Below are positions 1 to 10,793 of a DNA stretch of 64,000 nucleotides, piece after piece. The translations under genes and the position numbers were made by a program. The notes under the pieces are model-generated. The model ran no database searches and was not told the DNA's origin. It saw only the letters and a program-made list of their open reading frames with translations. Source of the stretch: Nephrocerus scutellatus (lineage: Eukaryota > Arthropoda > Insecta > Diptera > Pipunculidae); the NCBI GenBank assembly GCA_947095585.1, contig OX352761.1:56342432-56406431 (forward strand), written 5' to 3'. The stretch's first letter is position 1. Each line of letters starts with the position of its first letter.

Positions 1-352
1 TAATCGGCACATTGTGCGCACTGGCAGCCGAAAACGACCAAACTATCGGCCGATAAAAAAGTCTCTAGTGTGCGGGGACTCTTAAACTCGGAAATTATTT
101 TATAATAACATAAACTGGAAAACTAGATATACACTTTAATTAAAGTTAAATGTATATACATAAAAATTAAATAAAATTAAATATAAAAAATAAACAGTGC
201 ATTGTAAGTAAATGTTTGTAGCCGTTGTCACGCTCAAAACTCTCGCGGCCGTGTAGACGACACAGCCTACCCTGCTCTTTTGTCTATATTCTTAGAGGTC
301 ACTGGGTCAGAATCCTTTACATCTTGCGCAATTTGATGTATTGCTTTTGTCG
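1..352. other. Unclassified AT-rich left edge
   Basis: No coding frame or clear repeat structure is visible. Positions 110-200 are very AT-rich. The last 50 bases run into the truncated reverse transcriptase of the neighbouring Pao fragment. I see nothing else assignable. Confidence 0.3.
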
Positions 353-910
353 TTAGATACGGAGCAGATGCTTATCCATATGTGACTGTAAATAATGTAA
401 AATATTGCATACCGTCAAAGGTTCTTCTCTCCAAATAATTTTTTGAAATTTTGTATCGTCGACATGAAAGCGAATTTGCCTGTACATTTTCTCAATGTCA
501 GCGCAAAAGTGAAACCGGTTTTCACGAAAACGTAGAATTATTGAGTACAATGTGGATTGTATGGTAGGGTCAACTGCTAAACAATCATTTAGTGAAACAC
601 CAGAGCTAGTTTTCGCGGAGCCGTCAAACACAACTCTTTTGTTGTAGAACTATCTCTTTTGATGACTCCATGGTGCGGCAGGAAGCAGCCGTCGTCTTTC
701 ATCTCGTTTAATGGAATTTCTTTCATGTGGCCAACGAACAAATATTTATTTATGAAGTCCTTGAACAGTTGATAGAGATGGTTGTCTCGAATAAACCGAC
801 GTTCTAGTCACTTCATTCGTTGGATTGCCATACTGAGTGATGACCTTAGTAATGTAGTGGGTTTTTTGAATGGCAACCGAACCTGGAATCGCCCATCCAC
901 ATCTCTCTGA
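353..910 (-). pseudogene. pol: Pao-3 reverse transcriptase N-terminal fragment
   Basis: Positions 631-353 encode the Pao RT motifs FDGSAKTSSGVSLND and IEKMYRQIRFH, followed by IIWREEP, after which similarity stops. Upstream sequence to about 910 encodes recognisable but frameshifted Pao linker and RT-finger sequence. The YVDD active-site box and everything after it are absent. The truncation is internal, not at the window edge: the remaining 350 bases show no Pao coding. Confidence 0.7.
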
Positions 911-931
911 TGAATTTCGTTGAAACTTTGC

Positions 932-1654
932 TCACACAACTGTTCCTCTGGAGATGGAATTAATTCGTTTGGAATTTATTCTAGTTCCCAGAAGCGCTTG
1001 TGTCTCATCAATGTTAAATGTATGAATACTGCAGTTGAATCCACCAAGTGCATCTTCTTCACACTGACTATGGTTGTTAACAGTACCTGCTACAACCCAT
1101 CCGAAGATTGTATTCCGGAGTACCGGATCATTAGCCTTGCCCTTTATTTGGACATCCACTAAAACATTGAAAAAATGATCAATTCCAATTAATATGTCTA
1201 CCTCATTATACTTATAAAATTCTGGATCGGCTAATGGTAACGTTTTCCAATTTTTCAACTCAGAGGAACTAATGTGAATATGTGGAAGTCTTGTGATACG
1301 TTTCAAGATTAGAGCTTGTATGGTTAAACTTGATCCTGACTGTGGCTGGATATGTATGATAGCAATCCCTTTGGTAATACCTGCCTCGATTTGTCCAAGT
1401 CCCTTGACGGTGATTCTCCAATTGCAGCGTGGAATGCCGATACGTTGAAGACATGATTCTGTAATGAAGCTCGCTTGGGAGCCTGAATCTAAGAGTGCGC
1501 GACAATTTACAAACTGACCCGAATAAGTTTGTATCTTTGTTACCACAGTTGGCAGAACTGATTGAAATTTATTTTGTTGGTTACAGTTTGATACAATAGC
1601 ATTAGCAGAGCTCGTGGTAGTTTCCCGCGTATGTTCTATAGTCTGCCTTGCCAT
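932..1654 (-). pseudogene. Pao-3 aspartic protease (A17-like)
   Basis: The product contains the retropepsin-like core ALLDSGSQASFI, with D-S-G as the catalytic triplet typical of Pao proteases, then the family's downstream region (DILIGIDHFF; TIFGWVVAG). In the element it would mature Gag-Pol. It is fused in frame to the Gag knuckles except for one TAG at 1655-1657. The frame ends at 932; the polyprotein continues in degenerate form towards the RT fragment. The domain order makes the assignment secure. The copy is non-functional because flanking domains are missing. Confidence 0.75.
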
Positions 1655-2231
1655 CTAGGCTTCCTGCATGTGAAGAAGTGTATGATGTTTTCCTCTGCAA
1701 ACTGACCATCTTCGCTTAGATAGACATTTAAATATGACGTGCTTGTCACTTAAACAATTGAGACATCTCTTGTTATTTTTCACAAACTCACGCCTTTTGG
1801 TTACTTTCATTACATTAAATACTGGGCAATGGTATAACAAATGACCGTCAGTTTCACAAGTTGGACATTTTCCATCATTTAACACAATGTGATTTTTGAT
1901 GGGTGGAGGTTGTTGTTGTTGTTAGATCTTCGTTTGGTTGAGCTCCATAAGGATTCTAATGCATCACCTCTCCGTAATAAGAAGTCAAAGAATTCTTGGA
2001 TTGAAGGAGATTCCTGTTCAGCAGTAGTTTGTGCCCATAGGCCCTTGGGCCTAGAAATATCAACTACAAACATGTTGTTTTCGATTACTCCATTAATTTT
2101 TCCACACGGTTCAGCTTAGCCTTGGCTTCTTCGATTGTCATATCAGTTGATTTCTTCAAACTCTTTAATATGAAGGTCAATTTGCCTTTGTTGACCAACC
2201 GTTGTTTTTTTAATGAATTTATGTCTGCCAT
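1655..2231 (-). pseudogene. gag: Pao-3 Gag remnant with zinc knuckles
   Basis: The start at 2231 (MADINSLKKQ...) opens a lysine-rich N-terminus that hits a stop after about 48 codons near 2090. The frame resumes at about 2073 and again at 1885, so there are at least two frameshifts. Positions 1885-1660 encode CCHC/CCCH-like knuckles (CPTCETDGHLLYHC, CLNCLSDKHVIFKC) and the Pao-typical ending CRGKHHTLLHM. A TAG at 1655-1657 separates this frame from the protease, which continues in the same frame. As nucleocapsid it would bind RNA in the particle; this copy is dead. Confidence 0.7.
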
Positions 2232-2845
2232 TTTGAATATTGTACGTACAGTGAAAACGTGGTATTAAAATTATGATGATTAATATCTCTTAAAAAGTGC
2301 AAGTAAATTAATTAAGGTAATAAATGTCTACTTATCAAATTGATGTGACGTTGTATGATTGGTTGTAAATTCCATATGATGAATACAGATTATGATTCAA
2401 TAACCCGGCTCGACCGAGGACAAAAATGATGGGGCACAAGCCAATTAGAATTGAATACTTGTCGTATTAATGCTGTGCAATTATTCCCACGTGATTGGAA
2501 ATGGACTGTATGGTTTTTAGGATGATGGAGCACACACCGATTAATATCGATGTGTTGCTGAATTGTTTTCACGTAAAAAGAATTTTTCCCTTTATTTAAA
2601 ACGTTACAAAATTTATTATTAATAAATTTTATAACTTTATTTGGCGTATCTCCAGTATACGGTTTACCGGTATTTTTGCCACTCCACCAGCCCACCGCCC
2701 ACCGGAAACGCCCCCTTTAGTTGGGAGGGGCATCCAAAGTTTTGAGTTTTTTTCAGAAAAATGCATTTTTCCAAGTACTTTAAAGGAGGTTTTGGGGTTA
2801 ATTGGTACCAAATGATAGGTTATAGAAATACCTTTCATTTAAAAA
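2232..2845. other. Intergenic repeat-derived sequence
   Basis: No gene is visible. Positions 2395-2575 carry two loosely similar blocks (GATGGGGCACA and GATGGAGCACA with related flanks). Positions 2640-2845 are a mixture of GC-rich and A/T-run sequence that continues into the flank shared by the Harbinger copies. This could include the 5' LTR of Pao-3, but no second copy exists here to prove it. Confidence 0.3.
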
Positions 2846-3385
2846 AAAATCCCCGTCCCCTCACCCTTTGACAGAGTTAGAGTCCAAAAACTGACTTTTT
2901 ATAAAAAGTCAAAGAGGTGGCGTGTTAAAAAGTGTGCGGAGTAAATATTGGTGTCAAATGAAAGGTAAAAACTAATTCTACACAGCCGTGGCCAAAATTT
3001 AACGGAAGCTATATTAATTTGAAATTGGTTTATGTGCAATTTCATGTAATTAAGTGGCATTTCATGTAATTATGCGTCTCCCATACAAAAGCAGGTGTTA
3101 TATAGCAAATATATAGATTGGATATTGATTAATTTAACTTAATTCATTTTAACTTTTTGATAATCAAACGAATTTAGGGGTATGTCCTCCATCCATTCGC
3201 AGAGTCTTAACTTGCGCGGTCGCAAAATCGGAAATTTGCTATCCCCAAATTTGCGACTGAAAATCCATGTACTCGATCAAAATCGCAAGTAACTAATTCA
3301 GCGGTTGTGCTTAACATTATTTGCGCTTGTCATTTAAATATTTTTCATTCATTTCATTTTATTATTTAATGTAGTGTTTATTAAA

Positions 3386-4384
3386 ATGGAAGCGATAAAA
3401 AATAAAAAACAAAGACGACCTAATTTCAGTGGGCGTGACTTATTATTACTTTTAAAAATCCTCCAGAATAATAGAGAAGTTCTTTCATGTAACAAATTCC
3501 AATTTATTGATAAAGTACATTCAAATTGAGCTTTTTTGTTTTATAGATGATTCTAATCTATATGGAGACGATTTAACAAAAGCCTGGGAAAATATAGCCA
3601 CTGAATTTTCATCCCAAACAAATATAGCTCGAACTGGGGATGAATTAAGAAATAAATTTAAAGATTTGAAATCCCGAACGAAGAGTAAAATAGCTGAGAT
3701 AAGTAGACATCAAAAACAAACTGGTGGTGATGGTCCTAAAGTGTTGACTGAGGTAGAGCAACTGGTGGAAGAATTAGCAGGAGAAAATGCTATGTCCGGC
3801 CTTTCATATTTCGCTGAGGTAGTTGTTTTAAATTAAAATAAATTAAAAAATAATATGTTAATATGTAGTATATTTTAGAACACCATCAACTTTGTTCCGG
3901 AAATTGAAATTACCGACGCCGAAGCAACAGGTACAAATGTTATAGAAGAGGTGAGCAACACACAAACAATTATTGAAGAGCCAACAACAAAAGAAAGAAC
4001 TCAGCCAAAAAAGTCTAAATTAAGGGCTGTTGGTGTTCTACGACATATGAATATGAAAAGAAAACGACAGCAGCAGCACAATAAAAAGAAAGACTTGGAA
4101 AACCGGAATGGTAAGGAAAGCTCATTAATATTTATTCTGATTTATTACATAAAATTATTTCTCTAGATAAAATTGATGAAGAGCTTCTTCAAATTTATAA
4201 AGAAAAACTTTATGTGTCGAAAGAAAAATTAGCGGTCGCAAAGGAGCATCTTGCTGTCTCGAAAGAACGATTGGAAATAGAAAAACAAATGCTACAAATT
4301 GCCAAAAAAAAAAATGACGCTAATCATACGAACGAAAATAATGTTTTTTTAGATGAAGAAGAGTACTTAGCAATTTCCGAATAA
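3386..4384 (+). CDS. Harbinger Myb/SANT-like accessory protein, four exons, intact in copy A
   Basis: PIF/Harbinger elements encode a second, Myb-like protein that helps transposase enter the nucleus and bind DNA. Exons inferred from GT-AG introns are 3386-3488, 3547-3818, 3879-4110 and 4167-4384. All phases agree and give about 274 residues without a stop. Exons 1-2 form the Myb/SANT-like domain (tryptophan in KAWENIATEF; LKSRTKSKIAEI; the TGGDGP turn before a Leu/Glu-rich helix). Exon 3 is basic (KKSKLRAVGV..., MKRKRQQQHNKKK, nuclear-localisation-like). Exon 4 is a coiled-coil-like Lys/Glu helix (KEKLAVAKEHLAVSKERLEIEK). I chose the ATG at 3386 because it joins the first helix in frame. Splicing is predicted, not shown. 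Confidence 0.75.
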
Positions 4385-4495
4385 TGGGAATGAAATTTGT
4401 GACTGAATAAAACTATGAATACAATTTTAATTTTTAAAACAAGTTTATGAACAATTAATATTTAATAAAAAATGAATTATTTACAAAATAGGTTT

Positions 4496-4767
4496 CTAAC
4501 AATTTTCAAAACTGTAATTAATTAAAATATCTCTATTGTCTCGTCCTCTTGCTGCTGAAGAAGATTGTGATCTATCGTCTATTTCTTCGTCATCGTCACT
4601 TTCGTAATCACTATCAACTCCAGTTTCGTGCTGATCTTCAAAGTCATTTGGAACGTTATATGTTTTCGCGATGTTGTGCAATATAAAGCAACATAATATT
4701 ATTTGGACGCATTGTTTTAAATCATAGCAAATCATACCGCGACTTTTGCTCATAACTCGGAAACGAA
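4496..4767 (-). pseudogene. Harbinger transposase C-terminal fragment, copy A
   Basis: This encodes the last ~90 residues of the transposase seen whole in copy C: SKSRGMICYDLK, QIILCCFILHNIAKTYNVPNDFED, then an acidic/serine tail (DSDYESDDDEEIDDRSQSSS). It is cut off upstream at the tandem-duplication breakpoint at about 4768, so all three catalytic acidic residues are missing. It cannot act as a transposase. Confidence 0.8.
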
Positions 4768-4768
4768 A

Positions 4769-6360
4769 AAATTCCCGTCCCCTCACCCTTTGACAGAGTT
4801 AGAGTCCAAAAACTGACTTTATAAAAAAAGTCAAAGAGGTGGCGTGTTAAGAAGTTTGCGGAGTAAATATTGGTGTGAAATGAAAGGTCAAAACTAATTC
4901 TACACAGCCGTACTATTTTTATGGGCGTGGCCAAAGTTTAACGGAAGCTATATTAATTTGAAATTGGTTTATGTGCAATTTCATGTAATTAAGTGGCATT
5001 TCATGTAATTATGCGTCTCCCATACAAAAGCAGGTGTTATATAGCAAATATATAGATTGGATATTGATTAATTTAACTTAATTAAATTTAACTTTTTGAT
5101 AATCAAACGCATTTAGGGGTATGTCCTCCATCCAGTCGCAGAGTGTTAACTTGCGCGGTCGCAAAATCGGAAATTTGCGATCCCCAAATTTGCGACTGAA
5201 AATCCATATACTCGATCAAAATCGCAAGTAACTAATTCAGCGGTTGTGCTGAACATTATTTGCGCTTGTCATTTAAATATTTTTCATTCATTTCATTTTA
5301 TTATTTAATGTAGTGTTTATTAAAATGGAAGCGATAAAAAAATAAAAAACAAAGACGACCTAATTTCAGTGGGCGTGGCTTATTATTACTTTTAAAAATT
5401 CTCCAGAATAATAGAGAAGTTCTTTCATGCAACAAATTCCAATTTATTGATAAAGTACATTCAAATTGAGCTTTTTTGTTTTATAGATGATTCTAATCTA
5501 TATGGAGACGATTTAACAAAAGCCTGGGAAAATATAGCCACTGAATTTTCATCCCAAACAAATATAGCTCGAACTGGGAATGAATTAAGAAATAAATTTA
5601 AAGATTTGAAATCCCGAACGAAGAAGAAAATAGCTGAGATAAGTAGACATCAAAAACAAACTGGTGGTGATGCTCCTAAAGTGTTGACTGAGGTAGAGCA
5701 ACTGGTGGAAGAATTAGCAGGAGAAAATGCTATGTCCGGCCTTTCAAAATTCGCTGAGGTAGTTGTTTTAAATTAAAATAAATTAAAAAATAATATGTTA
5801 ATATGTAGTATATTTTAGAACACTATCAACTTTGTTCCGGAAATTGAAATTACCGACGCCGAAGCAACAGGTACAAATGTTATAGAAGAGGTGAGCAACA
5901 CACAAACAATTATTGAAGAGCCAACAACAAAAGAAAGAACTCAGCCAAAAAAGTCTAAATTAAGGGCTGTTGGTGTTCTACGACATATGAATATGAAAAG
6001 AAAACGACAGCAGCAGCACAATAAAAAGAAAGACTTGGAAAACCGGAATGGTAAGGAAAGCTCATTAATATTTATTCTGGTTTATTACGTAAAATTATTT
6101 CTCTAGATAAAATTGATGAAGAGCTTCTTCAAATTTATAAAGAAAAACTTGATGTGTCGAAAGAAAAATTGCGGTCGCAAAGGAGCATCTTGCTGTCTCG
6201 AAAAAACGATTGGAAATAGAAAAACAAATGCTACAAATTGCAAAAAAAAAAATGACACTAATCATACGAACGAAAATAATGTTTTTTTAGATGAAGAAGA
6301 GTACTTAGCAATTTCCGAATAATGGAAATAAAATTTGTGACTGAATAAAACTATGAATAC
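4769..6360. repeat. Tandem duplication unit B, left part
   Basis: This is the second copy of the ~1.9-kb unit, starting with CCCCGTCCCCTCACC at about 4775. It is split at 6360 by the Pao-1 insertion and resumes at 11483. The Harbinger left inverted repeat lies at 5116, again preceded by TTA. Confidence 0.8.
5325..6322 (+). pseudogene. Harbinger Myb-like gene, copy B (broken)
   Basis: Same four-exon layout as copy A and more than 95% alike by eye. Exon 1 has one extra A in an A-run near 5337 (frameshift). The first intron donor is GC instead of GT (TCATGCAAC). Exon 4 has lost one A near 6170 (frameshift). Exon 2 (about 5487-5758) and exon 3 remain open. The Myb domain core differs from copy A at a few residues, for example KKKIAE versus KSKIAE. 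Confidence 0.75.
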
Positions 6361-6751
6361 TGAAAATGACTGCCTGTAATGTGCAGCCAACGGCAGCAGC
6401 AAATGAAAATTATTTTAATTTTGTCGTTCATAAGACGACGCTTCGATTTAGTGCGCGTATTAAACGCTAGCCAAATTTAATAATGATATAACTGTTTATT
6501 GCGGTATATTTTTAAAAGAAAAACTATTTTTTACAACCTTTTAACAATTCAAAAATTAAACTTGAAACAATTAAAAACCAGGCGTATATTGCCATCGCAA
6601 ACTGCAAAACAATACTACTTTCGAAAAGAATGAACAAAGGCAAAAACACAAAGGCAATTCATGACTTCGAATTTGTGTGTATACCTGTTTGCTATTTCGG
6701 CAACACCGGGTGACTCAAGATTACTTCAGCTGCTGCTTTTTCTCCTTATCA
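6361..6751 (-). repeat. Pao-1 3' LTR
   Basis: 391 bp, matching 11046-11482 except for point changes and a ~46-bp gap. On the + strand the 5' LTR has an extra segment between GTGCGCGTAT and ATTAAACGCTAG, flanked by short TAT repeats, which suggests a deletion in this copy. The stop codon of the polyprotein lies inside the LTR at 6721-6723. Confidence 0.9.
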
Positions 6752-7950
6752 TCCTCCCCGCCTTGAACACCATGGGATTCAACTTCAACTGGTAACAGCG
6801 CCAGTTTCGTGATCGAACGAGTCAACTCACCACTTGCCGTGCGAATTGTGGCTACCCGCACAAACCCATCCTTGCCTGGATGAACGGCCGTTACCCTCCC
6901 GAATTTCCATTGTAATGGTGGAAGGTTTGGATCCTGGATGATTACGATCATTCCTATTTTTATATTCGGTGCCTTGTTCTGCCAATAGTTTCGCTTCTGC
7001 AACTCGCATAAATATTCTCCAGCCCATCTTGACCAGAAGGTTTTGTAGGATTGGTTAACCTGCTCCCATTTTTGGTTGTAGGTTAATTTTTCGTCAAAAA
7101 ATGATGCCTCCGGTATTGATGTCATGGGGCGCCCAACCAAAAAATGCCCTGGTGTGAGCACTTCTACTGCCGCTACAGCTGCCACATCCTTTCCTAGTTT
7201 ATCTGCCGGCAAAAATGGACCACTCCATTCCTTAGGATCTTGTAATAAATAACCCGGGCCATTCCACCACAATTCAGAAGCGATCAATAATGCGGGCTTA
7301 AATCCCCGTGAGACGATGTCGGCCGGATTGGCTTTTGAATCTACATGACGCCAACCTTCCCGCAATGACAGCCGACGGATAGTCCTGATACGATTCGCAA
7401 CAAATATCTCTAGTTCGTCTATTGGTGTATTAATCCAGTGGAACACGATCGTTGAATCACTCCAAAAATACAAGCCATCAACCGGATAGTTAATAACTCC
7501 CTTATACTTTGCAGCCATCCTGGAAACTAGCTCTGCAGCACATAACTCAAGTCGCGGAATAGTTTTACCTTTAGGTGCAACCCTTGACTTGGAGCACACT
7601 AGTCGACAAATTACTTTATCGTTGCATCTACTACGTACGTAAATATATCCGCCATACGCCTTCTCGCTAGCATCGGCAAAACAATGCAACTGCACCTCCT
7701 TAGGATGCGGACAGCCATCAAACACATGCCGAGGAACTCTCAACTGGTTCAACTCCGAGAGCGCGTTTCTGTATGTTAACCATTCATCACGAACCTCCAT
7801 TGGCAATTGCGCATCCCAACCAATCTTTAATGACCACAATTGCTGCATAAACATCTTGGCTAAAACGACGACAGGAGCTATCAAACCCAAAGGGTCAAAT
7901 ATTTTTGCCACATCTGAAATGACATTGCGCTTCGTAAATTTATTCGAGAA
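6721..7950 (-). pseudogene. pol: Pao-1 RNase H and integrase C-terminus, core deleted
   Basis: This continues the polyprotein after the frameshift near 7950 (family sequence ...SDVAKIFDPLG). About 230 residues cover the RT thumb and RNase H (LHCFADASEKAYGGYI; IPRLELCAAELV; FWSDSTIVFHWI; NPADIVSRG). At about 7170 it jumps from KDVAAVAAV straight to VLTPGHFLVGRP, the post-core integrase region of Pao. The zinc-binding and DDE core domains, normally several hundred residues, are gone without breaking the frame. The C-terminal tail ends with ...KEKKQQLK in the 3' LTR. The encoded integrase cannot catalyse integration. Confidence 0.88.
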
Positions 7951-10793
7951 ATTTTTGGCTGGACTTTAATTTTAAAACAATCACCATCGGGACACCACAA
8001 TAGACCCAGAACTTTCATCATTTGATCCCCGTTTATACTGCAAATTGTTTCACGATCCGCCTCAGGTATACTCTGCAATAGTTCTTTGCTATTTGTGCCC
8101 CATTTCTTTAAACTCATACCCGCGCTAGCAAGAATTGATATGATTTGCGATTTAATTCTAGCCAATTCATCTACGGAACTTGAACCCGTTAGCAAATTAT
8201 CCACGTAGCAGTCTTTTGCGATGCACTCGGTAGCATGAGGAAACTTATGCTTGTATTGTACAACCAATTCTTGCAGGCATCTTGTTGCCATGTACGATGC
8301 AGGACCCAAGCCGTAGGTGACCGTGTTTAACTGATAGGTTCGAACTGGATCGCTGGAATTACATCTCCAATATATACACTGATAGCGACGGTCCTCGTAG
8401 TGCACCAGGAATTGCCGATACATTTTAACGACGTCTGAACTAACCACCCACGCGTACGATCGAAACCTTAATAAGACGGTCGCCAGATCGCTTTGAATCA
8501 CCGGCCCAACCATTAGTATTTGATTTAATGATGTTCCACTGGTGGTTTTCGCCGAGCCATCGAATACAACCCTTAATTTGGTGGAGGTTGAATCAGAATA
8601 AACCGCAAAATGTGTTAAGTAGTAGTTAATGGGTGGCACTTGTCGCAATAACTCCATGTGACCCAAGCGCAGATATTCATCCATGAAGTCATGATATGAT
8701 TTTTTGGCAATTGCATCACCAAGCAATTGCACCGGTTTTAAAAATGGCAACCGTAATACAAATCGTCCAACCTCGTTACGATAATGAGTGCTAAGAAAGT
8801 GCTGCTCGCACGGATTTTCATCCTTCGTAGTCGGAAGCGGCTTGACCAGGTCTTCGTCCAAGTTCCAGAAACGCTCGAGCCTCTGATCTAAGGAACTAAT
8901 GGCACAAAGCAAACTCTCCTTCCTGCCTTCCGCCAATCGACATCTCCCAGCCACAATCCATCCCAATGTGGTATTTTGCAACATTATTCCATTTTCTAGC
9001 TGCAAGCGACCGTCCAGATTGATATCGTAAACTAGATCATTTCCGATTAATAAATCGATAGCTCGGGGCTCATGAAATACCGGATCCGCCAACTCCAAAT
9101 CCTTAGGTAACCCGAATTTCTCTCGAGCAATGTGGATTGATGGCTGATCGCACGTTATTTTGGATAAGACGTGAACTTCTAGATCTGCTGCAAAGTTTCC
9201 GATTCTGGATTGAACGTTTATTGTGATGACACCCATCGACTGCGTGGAATTACCTCCGATTCCATTGATGCATAATTGCCTTTTGGTTAATGCTAAATTC
9301 AACTTGGACGACAGTGATTTCGAAATAAAATTTAACTGTGAACCAGAATCCAAGAGTGCTCTGACCGCTACAGCTTTCTGATTATCGGAACCTACAAGTA
9401 CCTGTGCCGTCGCGAGAAAAACGTAACTTGGTTCCCCAATAGATGTGGTTAAGGAACACTGCTGATATTGTGCAAGCGCAACCTCTGCATTATCTTCTTG
9501 ACAATTAACATGAGTCCTTCCTGATGGATTATCCCCCACGATATTGGACAAAAAGGAGGACAATTGGGGTTTTCTCGAAACCGATGTCGGATCCATATGA
9601 ATCAAAGTGTGATGCCTGGCTTGACACAGCCGACAAACATCCTGACTGGAATAATTTCCCACGTCGTGCGACGGCTTTAGGCAATTTAGACATAATTTTG
9701 CATCCAAGGCTAACTGCTGTCGGTCATCGACCGATAATGCAAGGAACTTGTGACACCGAATAATTGAGTGGCCTTCCTGGTTGCAATTTACGCAAAAGAA
9801 ACGGTAGGCATGTAAAGACGCGGAAACTCGTGGTCGTTGGAAGGTGGCACCAGATCGCAGAACAAACGGCCTGCCTGTCAAAGTATTATTTGATTGCCCC
9901 GTGATGGGAACAGATAAATCGCTTCGCTGACCTTGTAACATGTGGCTTCTCGCTTTAATAAATGCCGAAATGTCTTGAAATGTTGGCATTGCATCTTGCG
10001 GTGCTTCTTCCACCCACTTGTTTTTGGTTTCCGGGTCCAATTTTGAAACCACTATGTAGACAAGCAGATCATCCCAATATTCCGTCGGACGTTTAAGTGA
10101 CTTGAGCGATCGAAGATGTGAATTGACATCATCAAGTAAACTGAGAAATTTTTGCGATGTGCCCTTGTCAATTGGTTTCAATCGGAATATTGCTCGTATA
10201 TGCTCCTCAGCGATGACATATGGCTTATCGTACCGTTCCGTCAGCAGCTTCAGTGCCTCCTCATAATTATCAGCACTAAAGTCCAGATTTTCAATTACCT
10301 TTGCAGCCAATCCAGTAATTGCATTTCGGAGAAATTGAAATTTCGTGATGGTTTTCAACTTAGTGTTACTATGCACGTGGCTGCTAAATGATGCAATGAA
10401 ACTAGGCCACTCTTTTAATTCACCCGAAAATAGCTCCAACTTGAGATCAGGTAACTTTGGAATTAAGCCCAAGTCATCAACCTCACGTACAGCCGGACCT
10501 TCCTTCCTAACATCCTTGAATTCATCCAGCCTGTCCTCGAACGCTGGCCTTATTTCATAGTAAAAGTTATCCACAACTGAGCGAACATCGGATTCTAGTT
10601 CTGCTTCATCTAAATTCTCGAGCGCCGCTTGGTTCTTTAAAAATCTGTTGCGCGTTTCAACCAGCTCTTCAAGGCGCAACTTCACTTGGTTCTTTTTGGC
10701 AGTGGACAAGTGATCTTCCATAAACATTTTGGAATTCTTAAAATACTCCAAGTGGTTCTTTTGCATTGCGCGCGCCCGTTTTAAGTCAGCCAT
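7881..10793 (-). CDS. gag-pol: Pao-1 Gag-protease-RT polyprotein, first part
   Basis: A 970-residue open frame starts at the ATG at 10793 (MADLKRARAM). Domains in order: Gag coiled coil, residues 20-70; DUF1759-type Gag core, about 110-260 (KLPDLKLELFSGELKEWPSF); zinc knuckles, about 335-400 (CVNCNQEGHSIIRC, CLNCLKPSHDV, CRLCQARHHTLIHM); Pao protease at about 480 (ALLDSGSQLNFI); RT from about 740 (FDGSAKTTSGTSLN, VVKMYRQF). The active site at residues 863-866 reads YVDN, not YVDD, so the second metal-binding aspartate is lost. The frame leaves the family sequence near 7950, where a 1-nt indel in an A/T run shifts translation to a premature end. RNase H continues in the next frame. Confidence 0.9.
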   Translation of the reverse strand: MADLKRARAMQKNHLEYFKNSKMFMEDHLSTAKKNQVKLRLEELVETRNRFLKNQAALENLDEAELESDVRSVVDNFYYEIRPAFEDRLDEFKDVRKEGPAVREVDDLGLIPKLPDLKLELFSGELKEWPSFIASFSSHVHSNTKLKTITKFQFLRNAITGLAAKVIENLDFSADNYEEALKLLTERYDKPYVIAEEHIRAIFRLKPIDKGTSQKFLSLLDDVNSHLRSLKSLKRPTEYWDDLLVYIVVSKLDPETKNKWVEEAPQDAMPTFQDISAFIKARSHMLQGQRSDLSVPITGQSNNTLTGRPFVLRSGATFQRPRVSASLHAYRFFCVNCNQEGHSIIRCHKFLALSVDDRQQLALDAKLCLNCLKPSHDVGNYSSQDVCRLCQARHHTLIHMDPTSVSRKPQLSSFLSNIVGDNPSGRTHVNCQEDNAEVALAQYQQCSLTTSIGEPSYVFLATAQVLVGSDNQKAVAVRALLDSGSQLNFISKSLSSKLNLALTKRQLCINGIGGNSTQSMGVITINVQSRIGNFAADLEVHVLSKITCDQPSIHIAREKFGLPKDLELADPVFHEPRAIDLLIGNDLVYDINLDGRLQLENGIMLQNTTLGWIVAGRCRLAEGRKESLLCAISSLDQRLERFWNLDEDLVKPLPTTKDENPCEQHFLSTHYRNEVGRFVLRLPFLKPVQLLGDAIAKKSYHDFMDEYLRLGHMELLRQVPPINYYLTHFAVYSDSTSTKLRVVFDGSAKTTSGTSLNQILMVGPVIQSDLATVLLRFRSYAWVVSSDVVKMYRQFLVHYEDRRYQCIYWRCNSSDPVRTYQLNTVTYGLGPASYMATRCLQELVVQYKHKFPHATECIAKDCYVDNLLTGSSSVDELARIKSQIISILASAGMSLKKWGTNSKELLQSIPEADRETICSINGDQMMKVLGLLWCPDGDCFKIKVQPKISRINLRSAMSFQMWQKYLTLWV

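Larger units (their letters stand above)
353..2231 (-). mobile_element. Decayed BEL/Pao retrotransposon fragment (Pao-3)
   Basis: Read leftwards, this holds in order a Gag N-terminus (ATG at 2231), zinc knuckles, an aspartic protease of the Pao type and the start of a reverse transcriptase. That is the normal Pao order. Most of the Gag body is missing: only about 100 codons lie between the start and the knuckles, where the family has several hundred. RT ends shortly after the first palm motif, and RNase H and integrase are absent. No LTR pair or target duplication can be recognised, so the true ends are unknown. Confidence 0.75.
2846..4768. repeat. Tandem duplication unit A (flank plus left part of Harbinger)
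   Basis: A ~1.9-kb unit begins with CCCCGTCCCCTCACCCTTTG and runs through about 330 bp of flanking DNA, the left inverted repeat at 3177, the Myb-like gene and the 3' end of a transposase gene. It stops abruptly at GGAAACGA (about 4768), where the next unit's CCCCGTCCCC flank begins. The same junction recurs at about 11826. The repeat therefore arose by tandem duplication with one breakpoint inside the transposase gene, not by independent insertions. Unit A lacks about 15 bp near 2990 that the other units keep. Confidence 0.8.
3177..4768 (+). mobile_element. Truncated PIF/Harbinger copy A
   Basis: The left terminal inverted repeat starts GGGGTATGTCCTCCATCC at 3177 and is preceded by TTA, the trinucleotide expected as Harbinger target duplication. 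The right end is missing: the copy stops in the transposase C-terminal coding region at the tandem-duplication breakpoint. It keeps the complete accessory Myb-like gene. Confidence 0.8.
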
